64,000 nt of DNA from Megaleporinus macrocephalus (Eukaryota > Chordata > Actinopteri > Characiformes > Anostomidae): the NCBI GenBank assembly GCA_021613375.1, contig CM038728.1:33582407-33646406 (forward strand), written 5' to 3'. A program made the position numbers and the translations under genes. How positions within the stretch are numbered: position 1 is the stretch's first letter; every line of letters begins with the position of its first letter. The notes beneath the pieces were generated by a model. That model was not told where the DNA came from. It was given only the letters and a program-made list of their open reading frames with translations, and did no database searches. Positions 11,211 to 21,935 of the stretch are shown here, in pieces.

Positions 11211-11418
11211 GATGATGTAGCGAGTCTACAGGCCTCAGAACAGATTCAGCTTTTTAACCTCCAGGACTCTCGAATAGGTCAACACGTTTGGCTCTTTCTC
11301 TCTCTCTCTTTCTTTCTTTGTTTTTCACTCTCCTGACCTCAAAATCAGAGAGAAGCTCTTACTTCTAGTCGCTCCATTCTTAAAAATGACCTTCATCTAA
11401 AGAACTGTGAGTATACCG

Positions 11419-11605
11419 TCACCGTCCAGCTTTACAGGAGAGGCCAAAAACCTTCTTTATTTTCAATGCAATTCAATGGAACCAGATGTTTTTTCCAAGC
11501 TATTTTGGAGCATTTCTATTGGTCCATTGATCGTGAAATTGTCACACAACGTAACAGGAAGCTGTCTTGTTCAAATGATGCAGAAAAATAAAAATCGGCT
11601 CTACA
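11419..11605 (+). mobile_element. Family-1 MITE, plus-oriented copy
   Basis: Begins CCGTCACCGTCCAGC, then CTTTACAGGAGAGGCC, TTCAATGGAACCAGATG, TTTCTATTGGTCCATTG and TTGTTCAAATGATGCAG. A short internal deletion near the left end has removed the usual AAAAACAAATATC segment. Confidence 0.75.
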
Positions 11606-11689
11606 TCACCTAAAAGTCACAGCTGCTGTTTACACTGGTTAAAAATGTATGAATAATAATGAATGGACCAATAGAAATGCTCCAAAATA

Positions 11690-11805
11690 AAGGAGTGAGT
11701 TTGACGTGAGGAGAGTGAAATAAAGAAAGAATGAGAAAGGACGAAAGCCCTCCTCGACAGCTGCTTTAACTAAATACACTGACTCGCTACATCATCTTTA
11801 ACAAA
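11690..11805 (-). repeat. Inverted copy of the array marker block
   Basis: Reads as the reverse complement of the spacer block in the tandem units: CAGCTGCTTTAACTAAATAC and GACTCGCTACATCATC here match GTATTTAGTTAAAGCTGC and GATGATGTAGCGAGTC in the units. It is the only unit in the opposite orientation and explains the double-length first interval. Confidence 0.75.
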
Positions 11806-11850
11806 AATGGCTTCGTTAGACTCCAGAGCTAGTCTTTACTAGAGAAGACT

Positions 11851-11990
11851 AGAGAACTAGTCTTTACTTTCAATGTAAGTCAATGGAACCTGAATGTTTT
11901 CCAAGCTGTTTTGGAGCATTTCCATTGGTGACCAGCTTGGAAAACATTCTGGTTCCATTGACTTCCATTGAAAGTAAATACTAGTTCTCT
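11851..11990. repeat. 59-base inverted repeat (hairpin) made of two opposed Family-1 arms
   Basis: The left arm (11851-11909) and the reverse complement of the right arm (11932-11990) agree at about 55 of 59 positions, both starting AGAGAACTAGT and ending GTTTTCCAAGCTG. The loop is about 22 bases. It looks like two Family-1 copies fused head to head, and a transcript across it could fold into a long stem. Confidence 0.8.
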
Positions 11991-12439
11991 TCTGTAAAGT
12001 TTCATTTTGGAGATATTTGTTTTTCTTTGGACTGTGACGATATATAAAGACTATTAAATCATTTTCTAGACATTTTAACTCTACATACACTGTAAAAACT
12101 GCTTTGTTGTTTATAAAATGGCTTAACGTGGTATTAAGTAAGTGTAACTCAATTTATAAAATTGATTTAAAGAATCATTTAAACTATGTTCTTGGTTGAA
12201 TAAAACTAGTTTCATTGTTTGTGTTTTAGGTTGTACCTGTGAAGCCATTTGTCAATTGTGAGTGTTATAATTAAACATGATGTAGCAAGTCTACAGGCCT
12301 CAGAACAGTTATAGCTTTTTAACCTCCAGGACTCTCGAATAGGTCAGTGTGTTTTGTTAAAACAGTGCTGGCAAGGATTTTTGTTCTTTCTTTCTCTTTC
12401 TTTCTTTATTTCGCTCTCCTAACATCAAACTTACTCTTT

Positions 12440-12830
12440 TATTTTGGAGCATTTCTATTGGTCCATTCATCATGAAATGATCAATTGAAATGCTCCAAAA
12501 CAACTTGGAAAACATTTTGGTTCCATTGACTTACACTGAATGTAAAGACTACTTCTCTCCTGTACAGTTGTGATTTTCTTTGGACTGTGATGAAATATAA
12601 AGATTATTAAATGTTTTTCTAGACATTTTCACTCTAGATACACTGTAAAAAGTGCTTCTTTGGTTCAGCCTATAAAATAGCTTAATTTGGTATCAAGTAA
12701 TTGAACTAATTACTAAACTAATTCTACTCAATTCATAAAATTGATTAAAGAAACACTCAAACTACATTTAATAGTTTTTTCCTACATAAAGTAATTTTGT
12801 AGGTTGTATCAGTGAAGCCATTTGTCAGTT
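12440..12830 (-). mobile_element. Family-1 then Family-2 MITE pair (array unit 2)
   Basis: Family-1 landmarks appear in reverse: AATGCTCCAAAACA, GGTTCCATTGACTTAC, CTTTGGACTGTGATG. From about 12648 Family-2 follows: CACTGTAAAAAGTGC, TTGGTTCAGCCTATAAAATA, CATAAAATTGATTAAAG, and GTAGGTTGTATCAGTGAAGC. Confidence 0.75.
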
Positions 12831-12964
12831 GTTGGTGTTTTATTTCAGGATGATGTAGCGAGTCTCTCGAATAAGTCAGTGTATTTAGTTAAAGCTGCTG
12901 TCGATGAGGGCTTTCATTCTTTCTCTTTCTTTCTTTATTTCTCTCTCCTAACGTCAAACTCTCT

Positions 12965-13365
12965 CTTTTATTTTGGAGCATTTGGCCCATTCATCATGAA
13001 ACGATGAATTGAAATGCTCCAGAACAGCTTGGAAAACATTCTGGTTCCATTGACTTACATTGAAAGTTAAGATTGCTTCTCTCCTGTGAAGTGTGAATTT
13101 GGAGATATTTGTTTGTCTTTGGACAGTGATGATATATAAAGACTATTAAATCGTTTTCTAGACATTTTAATTCTACATACACAGTAAAAAATGGTTTGTT
13201 GGTTCAACCTATAAAATAGCTTAATGTGGTATCAAGTCATTAAACTAATTACTAAACTAATTCAACACAATTCATAAAATTGATTGAAAGAATCATTCAA
13301 ACTATGTTTTTGAATAAAACTAGTTTCATTGTTTGTGTTTTAGGTTGTACCAGTGAAGCCATTTA
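12965..13365 (-). mobile_element. Family-1 then Family-2 MITE pair (array unit 3)
   Basis: Same composition and order as the preceding array unit, with GAAATGCTCCAGAACAGC, GGTTCCATTGACTTAC, CTTTGGACAGTGATG, then the Family-2 part starting near 13185 and ending GGTTGTACCAGTGAAGCC. Confidence 0.75.
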
Positions 13366-13519
13366 AACATGATGTAGCGAGTCTACAGGCCTCAGAACAG
13401 TTATAGCTTTTTAACCTCCAGGACTCTCGAATAGGTCATATTTAGTTAAAGCTGTTGCCGATGAGGGCTTTTGTTCTTTCTCTTTCGTTCTTTATTTCGC
13501 TCTCCTAATGTCAAACTTA

Positions 13520-13925
13520 CTCTTTTATTTTGGAGCTTTTCTATTGATCCATTCATCATGAAATGATCAATTGAAATGCAAACAGCTTGGAAAACATTCT
13601 GGTTCCATTGACTTACATTTAAAGTAAAGACTAGTTCTCTCCTGTAAAGTTAATTTTTTTAGATATTTGTTTGTCTTTGGACAGTGACGATATATAAAGA
13701 CTATTAAATCATTTTCTAGACATTTTAACTCTACATACACTGTAAAAAATTGCTTTGTTGGTTCAACCTATAAAATAGCTTAATGTGGTATCAAGTAATT
13801 GAACTAATTACTAAACTAATTCAACTCAATTTATAAAATTGATTAAAAGAATCACTCAAACTATGTTTTTGAATAAAACTAGTTTCATTGTTTGTGTTTT
13901 AGGTTGTACCAATGACGCCATTTGT
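13520..13925 (-). mobile_element. Family-1 then Family-2 MITE pair (array unit 4)
   Basis: Same order again. The Family-1 part has a small deletion (GAAATGCAAACAGCTTGG in place of the GCTCCAAAA segment). The Family-2 part runs from about 13738 and ends GGTTGTACCAATGACGCC. Confidence 0.75.
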
Positions 13926-14110
13926 CAGTTGTGAGTGTTATAATTAAGAATGATGTAGCGAGTCTACAGGCCTCAGAACAGATTCAGCTTTTTAACCTCC
14001 AGGACTCTCAAATAGGTCATTGAATTTCGTTAAAGCAGCCACCGTCGAGGACTTTCGTTCTCTCTCTTTATTTCTTTCTTTCTTCTGCTCTCCTAACGTC
14101 AAACCCACTC

Positions 14111-14345
14111 TTTGATCAAACCCTGCATTATCATATTGCTTTCCTTTAAGCTCCGCCTGAAACCCGCCACCCGGCTCAGGTCTCTCCGTGACTCCCTTTA
14201 TCCTGTATTAGTTTATGGAAAACATAAGCAAGTACCTATTAGAGAAAGCTGTGATTGCTTTGGTGGGCTTAGCGGGGTCTTCTTCGTGCACGAGCACAAC
14301 TTCAAATAATTTCAGCATGTTAAATTCACAGTACAGGATGTTTAA
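14111..14345. other. Unique segment, possibly conserved
   Basis: Non-repetitive sequence after the array, with GC-richer pieces around 14150-14180 and GAAAGCTGTGATTGC, TTAGCGGGGTCTTC near 14245-14285. A 65-codon frame has no recognised features. Weak candidate regulatory element. Confidence 0.25.
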
Positions 14346-14754
14346 TGCTTATGCTTGAATATAGCAGCTTTATTTTCGTCTGGAATTTGTGGCCAGTGTT
14401 GCTTTGCAAGCTGTGCTGCTAACTGCTAATTAGGAAAAACACAATAATGTTCAGTGTCTGTAGCTAAGATACAACATATTCACTTAATTATTGTCACTGC
14501 ATTCTTCTTTTTGGTGCTATAGAACCAGAAAGACTCTCTTTAGAACCGTGAATCACTCTATAGAACCTTTTCACAGTGCAAAGAGCAAAGAACTATTTAG
14601 AAACATTGATTTTATTAAAAAACTCTTAAAGAAAATGGTGTCTAAGCAACGAAATGTCTTTAATCTATTTAAAATATCTAGAATATCACATTATGAGATT
14701 GTTATGAGAATAATAAAACATAATTTCATAATTTCCTAGACATTTTCACTATAC
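14346..14754. other. AT-rich sequence with AGAACC words, no gene seen
   Basis: Contains GCTATAGAACCAGAAAG, TTTAGAACCGTG and TATAGAACC near 14516-14570, related to the AGAACC-type fish repeat at 4.6-6.2 kb. Otherwise unremarkable. Confidence 0.4.
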
Positions 14755-15315
14755 ATGCCCTGTAAAAAGTGCTTTAATAAAGCAATTGAACAATTTTTTT
14801 TTGTGATCAACTTTTTATTGCTTTTAAAATATTTCACAAAATGGGATGGGGGTGGGGAGGGGATGGCAAGACCAATACAAACAATAACAACAATATCTTG
14901 AATAGAATTATATACATTTTCCTAATTATCAATCGCAATATGCTTTATTAAGTTTAGCTGTTAAGTAATCCATTCTAATTATGTTTTGAAAGCTAGAGAT
15001 CAAAACTAAAAGTTAAGGCGTGACCCAAAGTTGTTAACTAGTTTTCTTGCTAGCTGTAAACCCTGCCATTAACATCCTCCGCTCAATCAAAGAGAAGTGA
15101 AAAGTAGAATCATCATTCAGGAGACCGGCGAGAACGGGATGTTTAGATCCAGTAATTTAGATAAAGTATCTGTTGTAGACCTCAACTGAGGAAATTTTAT
15201 TCAAATAAAATATTACTTTGATTGAATCATTTAAACTATATTTTTGCTTGAAACTAGTTCAATTGCTTTTTACCACATGAAGCATTTTTTAGTTTGTACC
15301 AAGGTTTTTACAGTG
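14755..15315. mobile_element. Family-2 MITE split by an inserted sequence
   Basis: The left part (CCTGTAAAAAGTGC... AAGCAATTGAACAA) and right part (ATTACTTTGATTGAATC ... GTTTGTACCAAGG, TTTTTACAGTGTAT at the end) are the two halves of a Family-2 element. The 390 bases between them do not belong to the family and look like a retroposed 3' end. Confidence 0.6.
14793..15190 (-). mobile_element. Possible retroposed 3' end with poly(A) tail, minus strand
   Basis: On the minus strand the sequence ends with AATAAA (14814-14819 in plus coordinates) followed about 12 bases later by a run of A (T10 at 14793-14802). A CCCC/CACCCCC-rich stretch lies just upstream. This is the layout of an L1-type LINE tail or a processed transcript. 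It interrupts a Family-2 MITE, so it is younger. No target duplication was confirmed. Confidence 0.45.
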
Positions 15316-16615
15316 TATCACCATTTTTATAAGAATATTCAACAATACGTTATAATAATTATTTAATCAACACATTTACAATATAACATCAGTTGATGTC
15401 AATAGTTAGAGTTTGATTCCATTAGCAAAAACTTGTTTAAAATATTATTTCTTCAAAGAAAACTACAATCTGACTATATTAAGTATCTATATTATATATT
15501 ATATTATACTATATTAAGATATTACAAAACATACACTGATCCAAGCATAAAAAACATTTAATCAGACTTTAAATGTTCAGTCAATGTTTTTGGGCAATTA
15601 AATTGATATTTTTTTTCTTATTTTAACCTTGTTGTGATCTTATGTAACTTCTTTGTAGACATTTTTAGTACTGTAAGCAATTTTAGTCTATCAAACTATA
15701 TCGCTCACAGATAATTTGACAGGTTTTAAACAAAAATTTACATCTTACATTAAATTATAAGCTGGCATAGTAAGATAGTTTGGCTTAAATCACCTAAAAC
15801 AAGTAGGAAATGTTCAATTAAACTATTGCCATTATCATCAATCAATACAAGTTTGTGCAGTATAAAGAAACACTGCCAGACTAAAAAAAAGTTGAATAGA
15901 GATAAATAAGCAATACTGCAGATTTAAAAGAAAGAAACACAAGACAATAAATAATAGAAATTAGTCAAATAATTATATATTAAGCTTATAACAAATAAGC
16001 TATATAAACTGGATACTTTTACTTTACTCATTTTGCTTATATATTATATTATTTTGTAGCATTTTTGCAGTGCAGCTTCATTAGCCAGCTAGTACAGACT
16101 TTCATCAGCCGTGTAAGTGCTACATGCACAGACCTGTAAAGCTCCATCTGTTATATATGATGTTTTCTCTTTCATACAGCGAGAAATAGAAATTTAGAGT
16201 TATATTAATACATTGATACAGCCATAAAAGAATATGTGATGTTAAAGACTATAAAGACACGACTGAATATGTTTTTCATCTCTTTGTCTTCTCAATGAAA
16301 GGACATCTGTATGAGGTTTCACTGCAGCACTGCAATATAACAGAAACTCATATGTCTTATTATATCATATATATATGACCATATGAAAACCTAGAACGTT
16401 ACAATGCAATTGAAGGGAGTTGAGCTTTCCAGCAGGATTATTTGATTATTTGGTCATGAGGAGCTCTCCTAAACCAGGTTGCCTGTTTTCTGGACTCAGA
16501 AGATGTATTCCATCAGATTTCAATCAGTTTATTTGTCTGGAGAGTCAAATTAGTGAGGAGAAATTCAAATTCACAGCAGAAGAACTTGAGATCAACACAG
16601 CTCAGTGGATCTGTG
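15316..16615. other. AT-rich unique sequence, no gene seen
   Basis: About 1.3 kb of AT-rich sequence with short TA stretches (for example near 15490 and 16365). No tandem order, no splice-flanked open frame, no recognised element. Confidence 0.5.
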
Positions 16616-16951
16616 TAGGGATGTAAGAAAATATTGAAATATCAAATATATTGTAATACTGTAAAAAAAAGTGAATTGAAAGTGAATCGGTGTGTGTTGT
16701 GTTTAAACCTCTGACCACTAGATGGCAGTGTTGTAATCCATTTTCAGCTCCACTCCAACATTAACAAGTAGCACAAGGGTGCAATGCTATTGTAAACATT
16801 GACAAACCTGTTCATACAGTGGTGTGTTTTAATAGTAGGATTTGAAAAATCACAATATATCAGTATCGCAATATATCATGATGTATTGAATCGTGGCAGC
16901 TCTATCACGATACGTATTGTATTGCCAGGTTCTTGCGAATACACAGCCCTA
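16616..16951 (-). mobile_element. hAT-like non-autonomous element, copy A
   Basis: Ends in TAGGGATGTAAGAAAAT and ACACAGCCCTA, a hAT-type TAGGG/CCCTA terminal pair. The interior has GATACGTATTGTATTGCC, ATCGCAATATATCATG and ACCACTAGATGGCAGTG. It is the reverse complement of the element at 39351-39726. Flanking 8-mers (GATCTGTG and ATTAAAAC) do not match, so its target duplication is lost or the ends have eroded. Confidence 0.75.
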
Positions 16952-16959
16952 ATTAAAAC

Positions 16960-17350
16960 ATTGTGAATTTTTTATCACCCCGCGCCTCCTCACCTCTGCA
17001 GATATCTCTACTTTCGGAGTTGCAGTGTTTTGTTTTGATAGGAACTGCTCAGACCTGCAGACTGACTGTCCTCTGGCAGCATCCGCCGTGCGTCCTTTAT
17101 CTAAATCCTCTGTTTCTCATATTCAAGTGGCCGGCTTATTTAAAAAAGGACTCGATGATAATTTATCTCCCAAATGTGGTCATTAAAATACAGTCTGGCT
17201 CTTATCAGATGATCTAAAAATACTCAATCGGAGCGAGCTGTGGCCCAATTGACCTTTAGAAAGAAAGCGCATGCCACCTGGGAGGCAGCTATAGAGCCTG
17301 AATGGTTACAGCGCCAAGCTATGGGCGGCGCTCACTTACTCAGAGTGCCG
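16960..17350. promoter_or_regulatory. Candidate conserved non-coding element
   Basis: Unique, moderately GC-rich sequence with CCCAATTGACCTTTAG, CTTATCAGATGATC and CATTAAAATAC words, free of repeats over about 390 bases. The open frame at 16963-17217 lacks any recognisable domain. Regulatory role inferred. Confidence 0.35.
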
Positions 17351-17690
17351 GATGCTATGGATCGTGAACCATCCTCTTGAATTAGTATTCGTTTTGGAGC
17401 TCGAGGAGGAACGCTATGTGGAGAAATTTGCAGAATTTGGAATTTTGGGAGGCGTGATTGAGTTAAGGGTCCTAAACAATAAGCAACAGTATGAAGATTC
17501 ACATTACAATGTAATTACCAATTTAAATAATTATGTAATTTCTGTATATTAAGCATGCAGAAGCTTGTACAATGCAATAACAACTGTAGGATCTGTATGT
17601 TTAAGAGTGATGAAGACATTTGTTTCACCCGGGCTTTAATAATAGCACTCTTTTTTTTTTTTTTTGGTCGTCTTTTCTTTGCTCGGTGTG
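17351..17690. repeat. Degenerate copy of a low-copy repeat (partner at 19790-20060)
   Basis: The phrases GTGAACCATCCTCTTGAATT, GGTCCTAA and TTTCACCCGGGCTT are matched in order at 19790-20060 by GTGAACCAACTTCTTGAATT, GGTCCTAA and TTTCACCCAGGCTT. This indicates an old duplicated or transposed segment of about 270 bases. There is a T-run at 17651-17665. Confidence 0.5.
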
Positions 17691-17694
17691 CAGA

Positions 17695-17885
17695 GAGGCT
17701 AAATCTATCGGGCGACTGCTCATTTAATGATGTTCTGTAGGAGGTCAGATAAGAAAGGTTTCTGTAGGAGCGGGCAGAGCAGCACAGCTTCTGACCTTTA
17801 GCTCATAAAATTATTTTTCACAGGCAAGCTTGCGGACGCAGGACAGCGAGGGATATCACCATGGTTTCCTACAACAAAGTATAAA
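17695..17885. promoter_or_regulatory. Candidate conserved non-coding element
   Basis: Short unique block with AGATAAGAAAGG (GATA-type word), TTTAATGATG and CTCATAAAATTATTT, between a decayed repeat and a tandem array. Inferred from composition only. Confidence 0.3.
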
Positions 17886-17949
17886 GGAGTATCTTCTGCA
17901 TGGTAGTTTGGTATAGAACCAAATATCCATTACATTGACTTTTACTGTG

Positions 17950-18715
17950 CCCTCAATGTAAACCTGGACCTTCGCCTCAACCCATAAGGAGATTACCAAC
18001 TTTATGAGGCTCAGCAGATAGTTTGAGCATCTGTGGTGGGTTCCATGTCTTGACTTGTAGATGAATTGTTCCAGTTCTTCATACAATCTAACTTATCTTG
18101 GAAACATCTGTTCATTGGATACTTTGATCATCTGTGGTGGGTTCCGTGGCTTGACTTGGAGATGAATTGTTCTAGTTCTTCATACAGTCTCATTTATATC
18201 AGAAACAATTGTTCATCAGAAGGTTTGAGCATCTGTAGTAGGTTCCATGCCTTGACATGGAGATTATTTGTTCCAGTTCTTCATACAATCTCATTTATCT
18301 TGAAAACAACTGTTCATTGGATAGTTTGAGCATCTATAGTGGGTTCCATGGCTTGACTTGGAGATGAATTGTTCCAGTTCCTCATACAATCTCATTTATC
18401 TTGAAAACAACTGTTCATCAGAAGGTTTGAGCATCTGTAGTGGGTTCCATGGCTTGACATGGAGATTAATTGTTCCAGTTCTTCATACAGTCTCATTTAT
18501 CTTGAAAACATCTGTTCATCAGGTTTGAGCATCTGTGGTGGGTTCCATGGCTTGATTTGACCATGAGTGGTTTCAGTTCTTCATACGATCTCATTTATCT
18601 TGAAAACAACTGTTCATTGGATGGTTTGAGCATCTGTGGTGGGTTCCATGGCTTTACATGGACATTAATTGTTCCAGTTCTTCATACAGTCTCATTTTTC
18701 TTGGAGGCAACTGTC
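17950..18715. repeat. 101-base tandem repeat, about 7 units
   Basis: The phrase GAGCATCTGTGGTGGG (with small variants) starts at 18025, 18126, 18227, 18328, 18429, 18527 and 18628, that is spacings of 101, 101, 101, 101, 98 and 101. Each unit also has CATGGCTTGACTTGGAGA, TTGTTCCAGTTCTTCATAC and TCTCATTTATCTTG. The spacing is very regular with about 5-10% divergence. Short open frames inside are incidental. Confidence 0.92.
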
Positions 18716-18869
18716 AATTAAAAAGGTTCTCCAAGGTTCTCGAAACATGCTTCACCTCCTGCTTCATATCAAAGCCTTTGGTGGAGCTACTTTATAGCAA
18801 GTTCCCACGTTGCTTACTCGTTCAGGCCTCTGTTAATTGATGGTATAGCATTAGCTCTGAGGTTCCTGG
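18716..18869. other. Unique junction sequence
   Basis: Follows the last 101-base unit. No feature of note beyond AAGGTTCTCCAAGGTTCTCG, a short internal duplication. Confidence 0.4.
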
Positions 18870-19330
18870 CCTTTGGATTAGTGCAGCTCTTTTTTCCTCG
18901 GCAGTGGGCGAGGGGTGGGCGCATACGTTGATCCCTAATGACACGCTCCATTGCTCCGCCTGTTAATCTGCAATAAAGCTAATTGTTAGCTTCTCCAATT
19001 CCACCCCATCAACAGACCGCGACTGCTCTCCTGTTTGGGGGGCTAATAAAACAATAAGAGCGCTTGTGCGCCTCCGAAAGCAGCTGGTGGGAGCGCAAGA
19101 GGCACGGATGTTCACAACCAGGGCCTTTTTAGCGGCGCTGAAAGTGAACTAATATCTTTTAATTTACAAATCACCCACAGCCAGCAATCGGAGTGTTAAG
19201 TGCGCAAGGTTTTGTTCATTATCTGGTGGCACACGGTAATAGCACATTTGCTTAATCAGCTGCTGCTTATTCCAACTCCTTCCTTTTCATCCTTTACGCT
19301 GCGCTATTGGCAGAGTAGCGTTCACAGCAA
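18870..19330. promoter_or_regulatory. Candidate conserved non-coding element
   Basis: A strong candidate: about 460 bases of unique sequence dense in words used by developmental enhancers, such as GCTAATTGTTAGC, GGGGCTAATAAAACAATA, GTTAATCTGC, CTTAATCAGCTGCTG (E-box CAGCTG) and ACTAATATC. It lies between a tandem array and ordinary AT-rich DNA. Function is inferred. Confidence 0.45.
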
Positions 19331-20214
19331 TTACATATATTTATATATATATATATATTTTTTTTCGCTGGGATGTGTACTCTTCAGTCTGTGGGCTAAT
19401 TAAGTCTGGGAGAATATTGAAAGAGTTGGGGGAAGAAAAAGAATAGTGCAAATCAAACGATGCTTGTTTTAATTTCAGGTGATGCGTATTTGTGTGTACG
19501 TATCGAGAGACTGCTAATCGTGACTTTATTCTCTCTTCAAATATTTATATGTTGCCTCAGCGACCTGCGAAGGTGCTCAAACCTTCGGAAAGAAAAAAGA
19601 AGTAGCATCTGAGGGATGATAAGAACACCAGATGCTGTCAATTCAACATAGATGTTGGTTGTTTGGGGCTCTGGAGTTGGTGTAGTACTCAAGTCTTGAT
19701 GTTCAAGTCTTGACGTTCCTTTGTAAGTTTGGTAGGTAGGAAGAAAACTTCTTCTAATTGTGCTGGACTATGGATGGTGGTCAGTTCCACAGAGTGCTGA
19801 GCGCTATAGAGTGTGAACCAACTTCTTGAATTATTTCTAGCCTCAAGCAGAAAAGCTCAACCTTTAAATTTGGGGTTTTGATCAGATTCTTGATCGTTTA
19901 ATGGTCCTAAGAAATGACCAACAGAATGGAAATGAGCCATTTTCTATGTAATAGTTCTATATTTACATTATGATGAACATGTAATAAGGACACCCACCAC
20001 GCAGGTATCTATAGAGCTTATGAAGACAGCTTTTTCACCCAGGCTTGAATGATGGCAACTTCTTGGTTGACCTTTTGAAGACTTCTCAAACAAGCGAGAA
20101 GAAAGCTTCTAATTTTGGTCAAACATATTCCACTAAACTGGGAATATGGCAACAGATTTAATTTAGCTAGTTAGTAGGTTGTGAGGAGAAGCATCTAGGT
20201 AACCTATCAATGAA
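19331..20214. other. AT-rich sequence including a decayed duplicate segment
   Basis: Holds a short TA run at about 19338-19361 and, at 19790-20060, the partner of the low-copy repeat at 17351-17690. No gene seen. Confidence 0.45.
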
Positions 20215-20860
20215 TGGATGGGTCAATGGATCTCCCATCGCCGGCTGTCTTTCTCCTCCATTGTGTTTTCTCACAGAGCCTTCGCCTCACACGTTCTCAA
20301 TATTTTATGTGGCGGAGGGTCTGCTGGGCATGTAATGAAGGGAAGGTCAAGAGATTGGTCCGAATTCCATGCTACAAACAGCCGCTCTAAATGTCAGACA
20401 GGCCAGGAGAAAGGGAGGCTGAACTTTCTCCTTAAAGCTCAGCCGGGTTCCTCTTTATTCTCCTTCATCTTCACCCTCCGCTCCCCTCCTCAGCTTCCAG
20501 CCTCGGTCGAAATTCACCTCGTTCCGCCAACCTTTTCGTGGGCCAGGGCGCCTTCCTTCATGTTCTATTAAACCCTCATCAACTCTGTCCCTCCTGCCAG
20601 TCATCTCGCCGCTCCCTGCTCAAAAGAGAGGCGAAGAAAAAGGCACTAAGTCTCAAAGTGTGTTTGAGGCGCGGGCTTAGCGGCATGCATTTTTATGAGG
20701 GAGATGAGAAGGAGGAAAAAAGCAAGCTCTGAGGCGGCTAGCATCATACACATCTGCAGCCAATGGTCAGGACAGATGGCTACTGCGGTCCACTTTAGCT
20801 TCAGCACTTTGGCTGCGTGTCAGCGGCCTGGCTAATATATTCATCTCGCTAATCCCTGAG
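20215..20860. promoter_or_regulatory. Candidate conserved non-coding element (first of a 2.7-kb run)
   Basis: Unique and GC-balanced. Includes GGCATGTAATGAAGGG, GCATGCATTTTTATGAGGG and GGCTAATATATTCATC. A 117-codon frame (20218-20571) shows no domain, and its codon content does not look protein-like. Inferred regulatory DNA. Confidence 0.35.
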
Positions 20861-21489
20861 CCGATACAATGGGGTGTGAAGACCATGTTTCCATTCTGCT
20901 GACCATCTGATGGGCACTCGCTCTCTAAAGGCCAGGGCAACAATGGTGTGATGGCTTAGCTTTGTGATAATGGAAGATTTACATCGAACGCCAGTGTGGC
21001 TTTCCGTCAACCCTGAATAACAATCAGGGCTAATTACGACTCTGTTAGCCAGCTCAGGGCCGCACTGAGCCTTGACCTCTGAGCTACCCAACTGCTGGGG
21101 TGTATGGAGAAGACGACGGTGGCGCCTCAGAGATAAGAGCATCGGTTCCATCTCTCGGTGGATCGGTGGCTTAAGGAAGGGCTGCCCCGCAGCTGAGTGC
21201 CTGGGCCAGCCTAACCTTCTGTGAGCGTGATAGCACCTTGCCTGGTCTTGTGCAAGCATGATAACTGAGAGAACCAGAAGGGCACCTCCGCTACGAGGAG
21301 GCTGGTTAACAAACGCAGCCCCGATAACCTCTCAATCCTTGCTATTGCTTGTCTCGGTGATCTATAAAGGCTCAGCTTCACCCCCCGGCAGGAAATCTGT
21401 CTCAAAAATTAGACCTGGGGTTCATAATCAGTGGTTTGTTTACTCCGGAGGAACGTGGGTCCTTTCCCCTGCTAGGGTCCATTAAACTT
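20861..21489. promoter_or_regulatory. Candidate conserved non-coding element
   Basis: Continuous unique sequence with AACAATGGTGTGATGG, GATAACAATCAGGGCTAATTA-like words (homeodomain core at about 21030-21037), and TGACCTCTGAGC. Overlapping open frames on both strands (up to 136 codons) have no shared start, splice context or family signature. Confidence 0.35.
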
Positions 21490-21935
21490 GAATAGGTATG
21501 CAAATGACTCTCCTTTGCCTCCTTTTCCTTTCATTATTTTTTTTTTTGGCCTATTATAATAGCTAATAGCGCATGATTGATTATCTTTATTTATGTACGT
21601 TTCGCACATCTAAAAGATCTCATTTCCTTCCGAGGAAATTGCTAACTAAATCAACGGCGGCGACTGAAACAATGAGCTGCAGAAGGAAGGAGTGCACAAA
21701 TTCCATCACATCGGCACATCTGGTGTCCTGGCGAATGGGATCTTTGACATGCGTATGTTTGGCAAAAGAAGCCGGAGAAGCAGCGAGGAGGCGGTTTCAT
21801 AGAATCCTCTGTTTTTGAATTTGTTTCCCAATCGACATTTCCAGGAAGACGGAGGTCCCATTGATCCGATTGAAGGATTTCTCGTGTCGTTTTCTTTTAT
21901 TCTGGCACCGCAATCATCCGAGGCAAACGGGGAAG
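21490..21935. promoter_or_regulatory. Candidate conserved non-coding element with octamer and TAAT cores
   Basis: Contains a perfect octamer ATGCAAAT (21498-21505), then ATAATAGCTAATAGCGC, ATGATTGATTATC (PBX/MEIS/HOX-like) and GAAACAATGAGC (SOX-like ACAATG). Such clustering is typical of conserved developmental enhancers. Evidence is motif content only. Confidence 0.45.

Larger units (their letters stand above)
11211..14110. repeat. Compound tandem array of two MITE families and a spacer block
   Basis: The marker GATGATGTAGCGAGTCTA, followed by CAGGCCTCAGAACAG and CCTCCAGGACTCTCGAATA, recurs at about 11211, 12279, 12849 (internally deleted), 13369 and 13949, giving a unit of roughly 520-580 bases. 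Each unit carries, in order, the marker block, a CTTTCTTT tract, a minus-oriented Family-1 MITE and a Family-2 MITE (ACTGTAAAAA... ending GGTTGTACC). The first interval is twice as long and contains an inverted marker block. So MITE insertions were amplified together with their flank. No gene. Confidence 0.85.
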
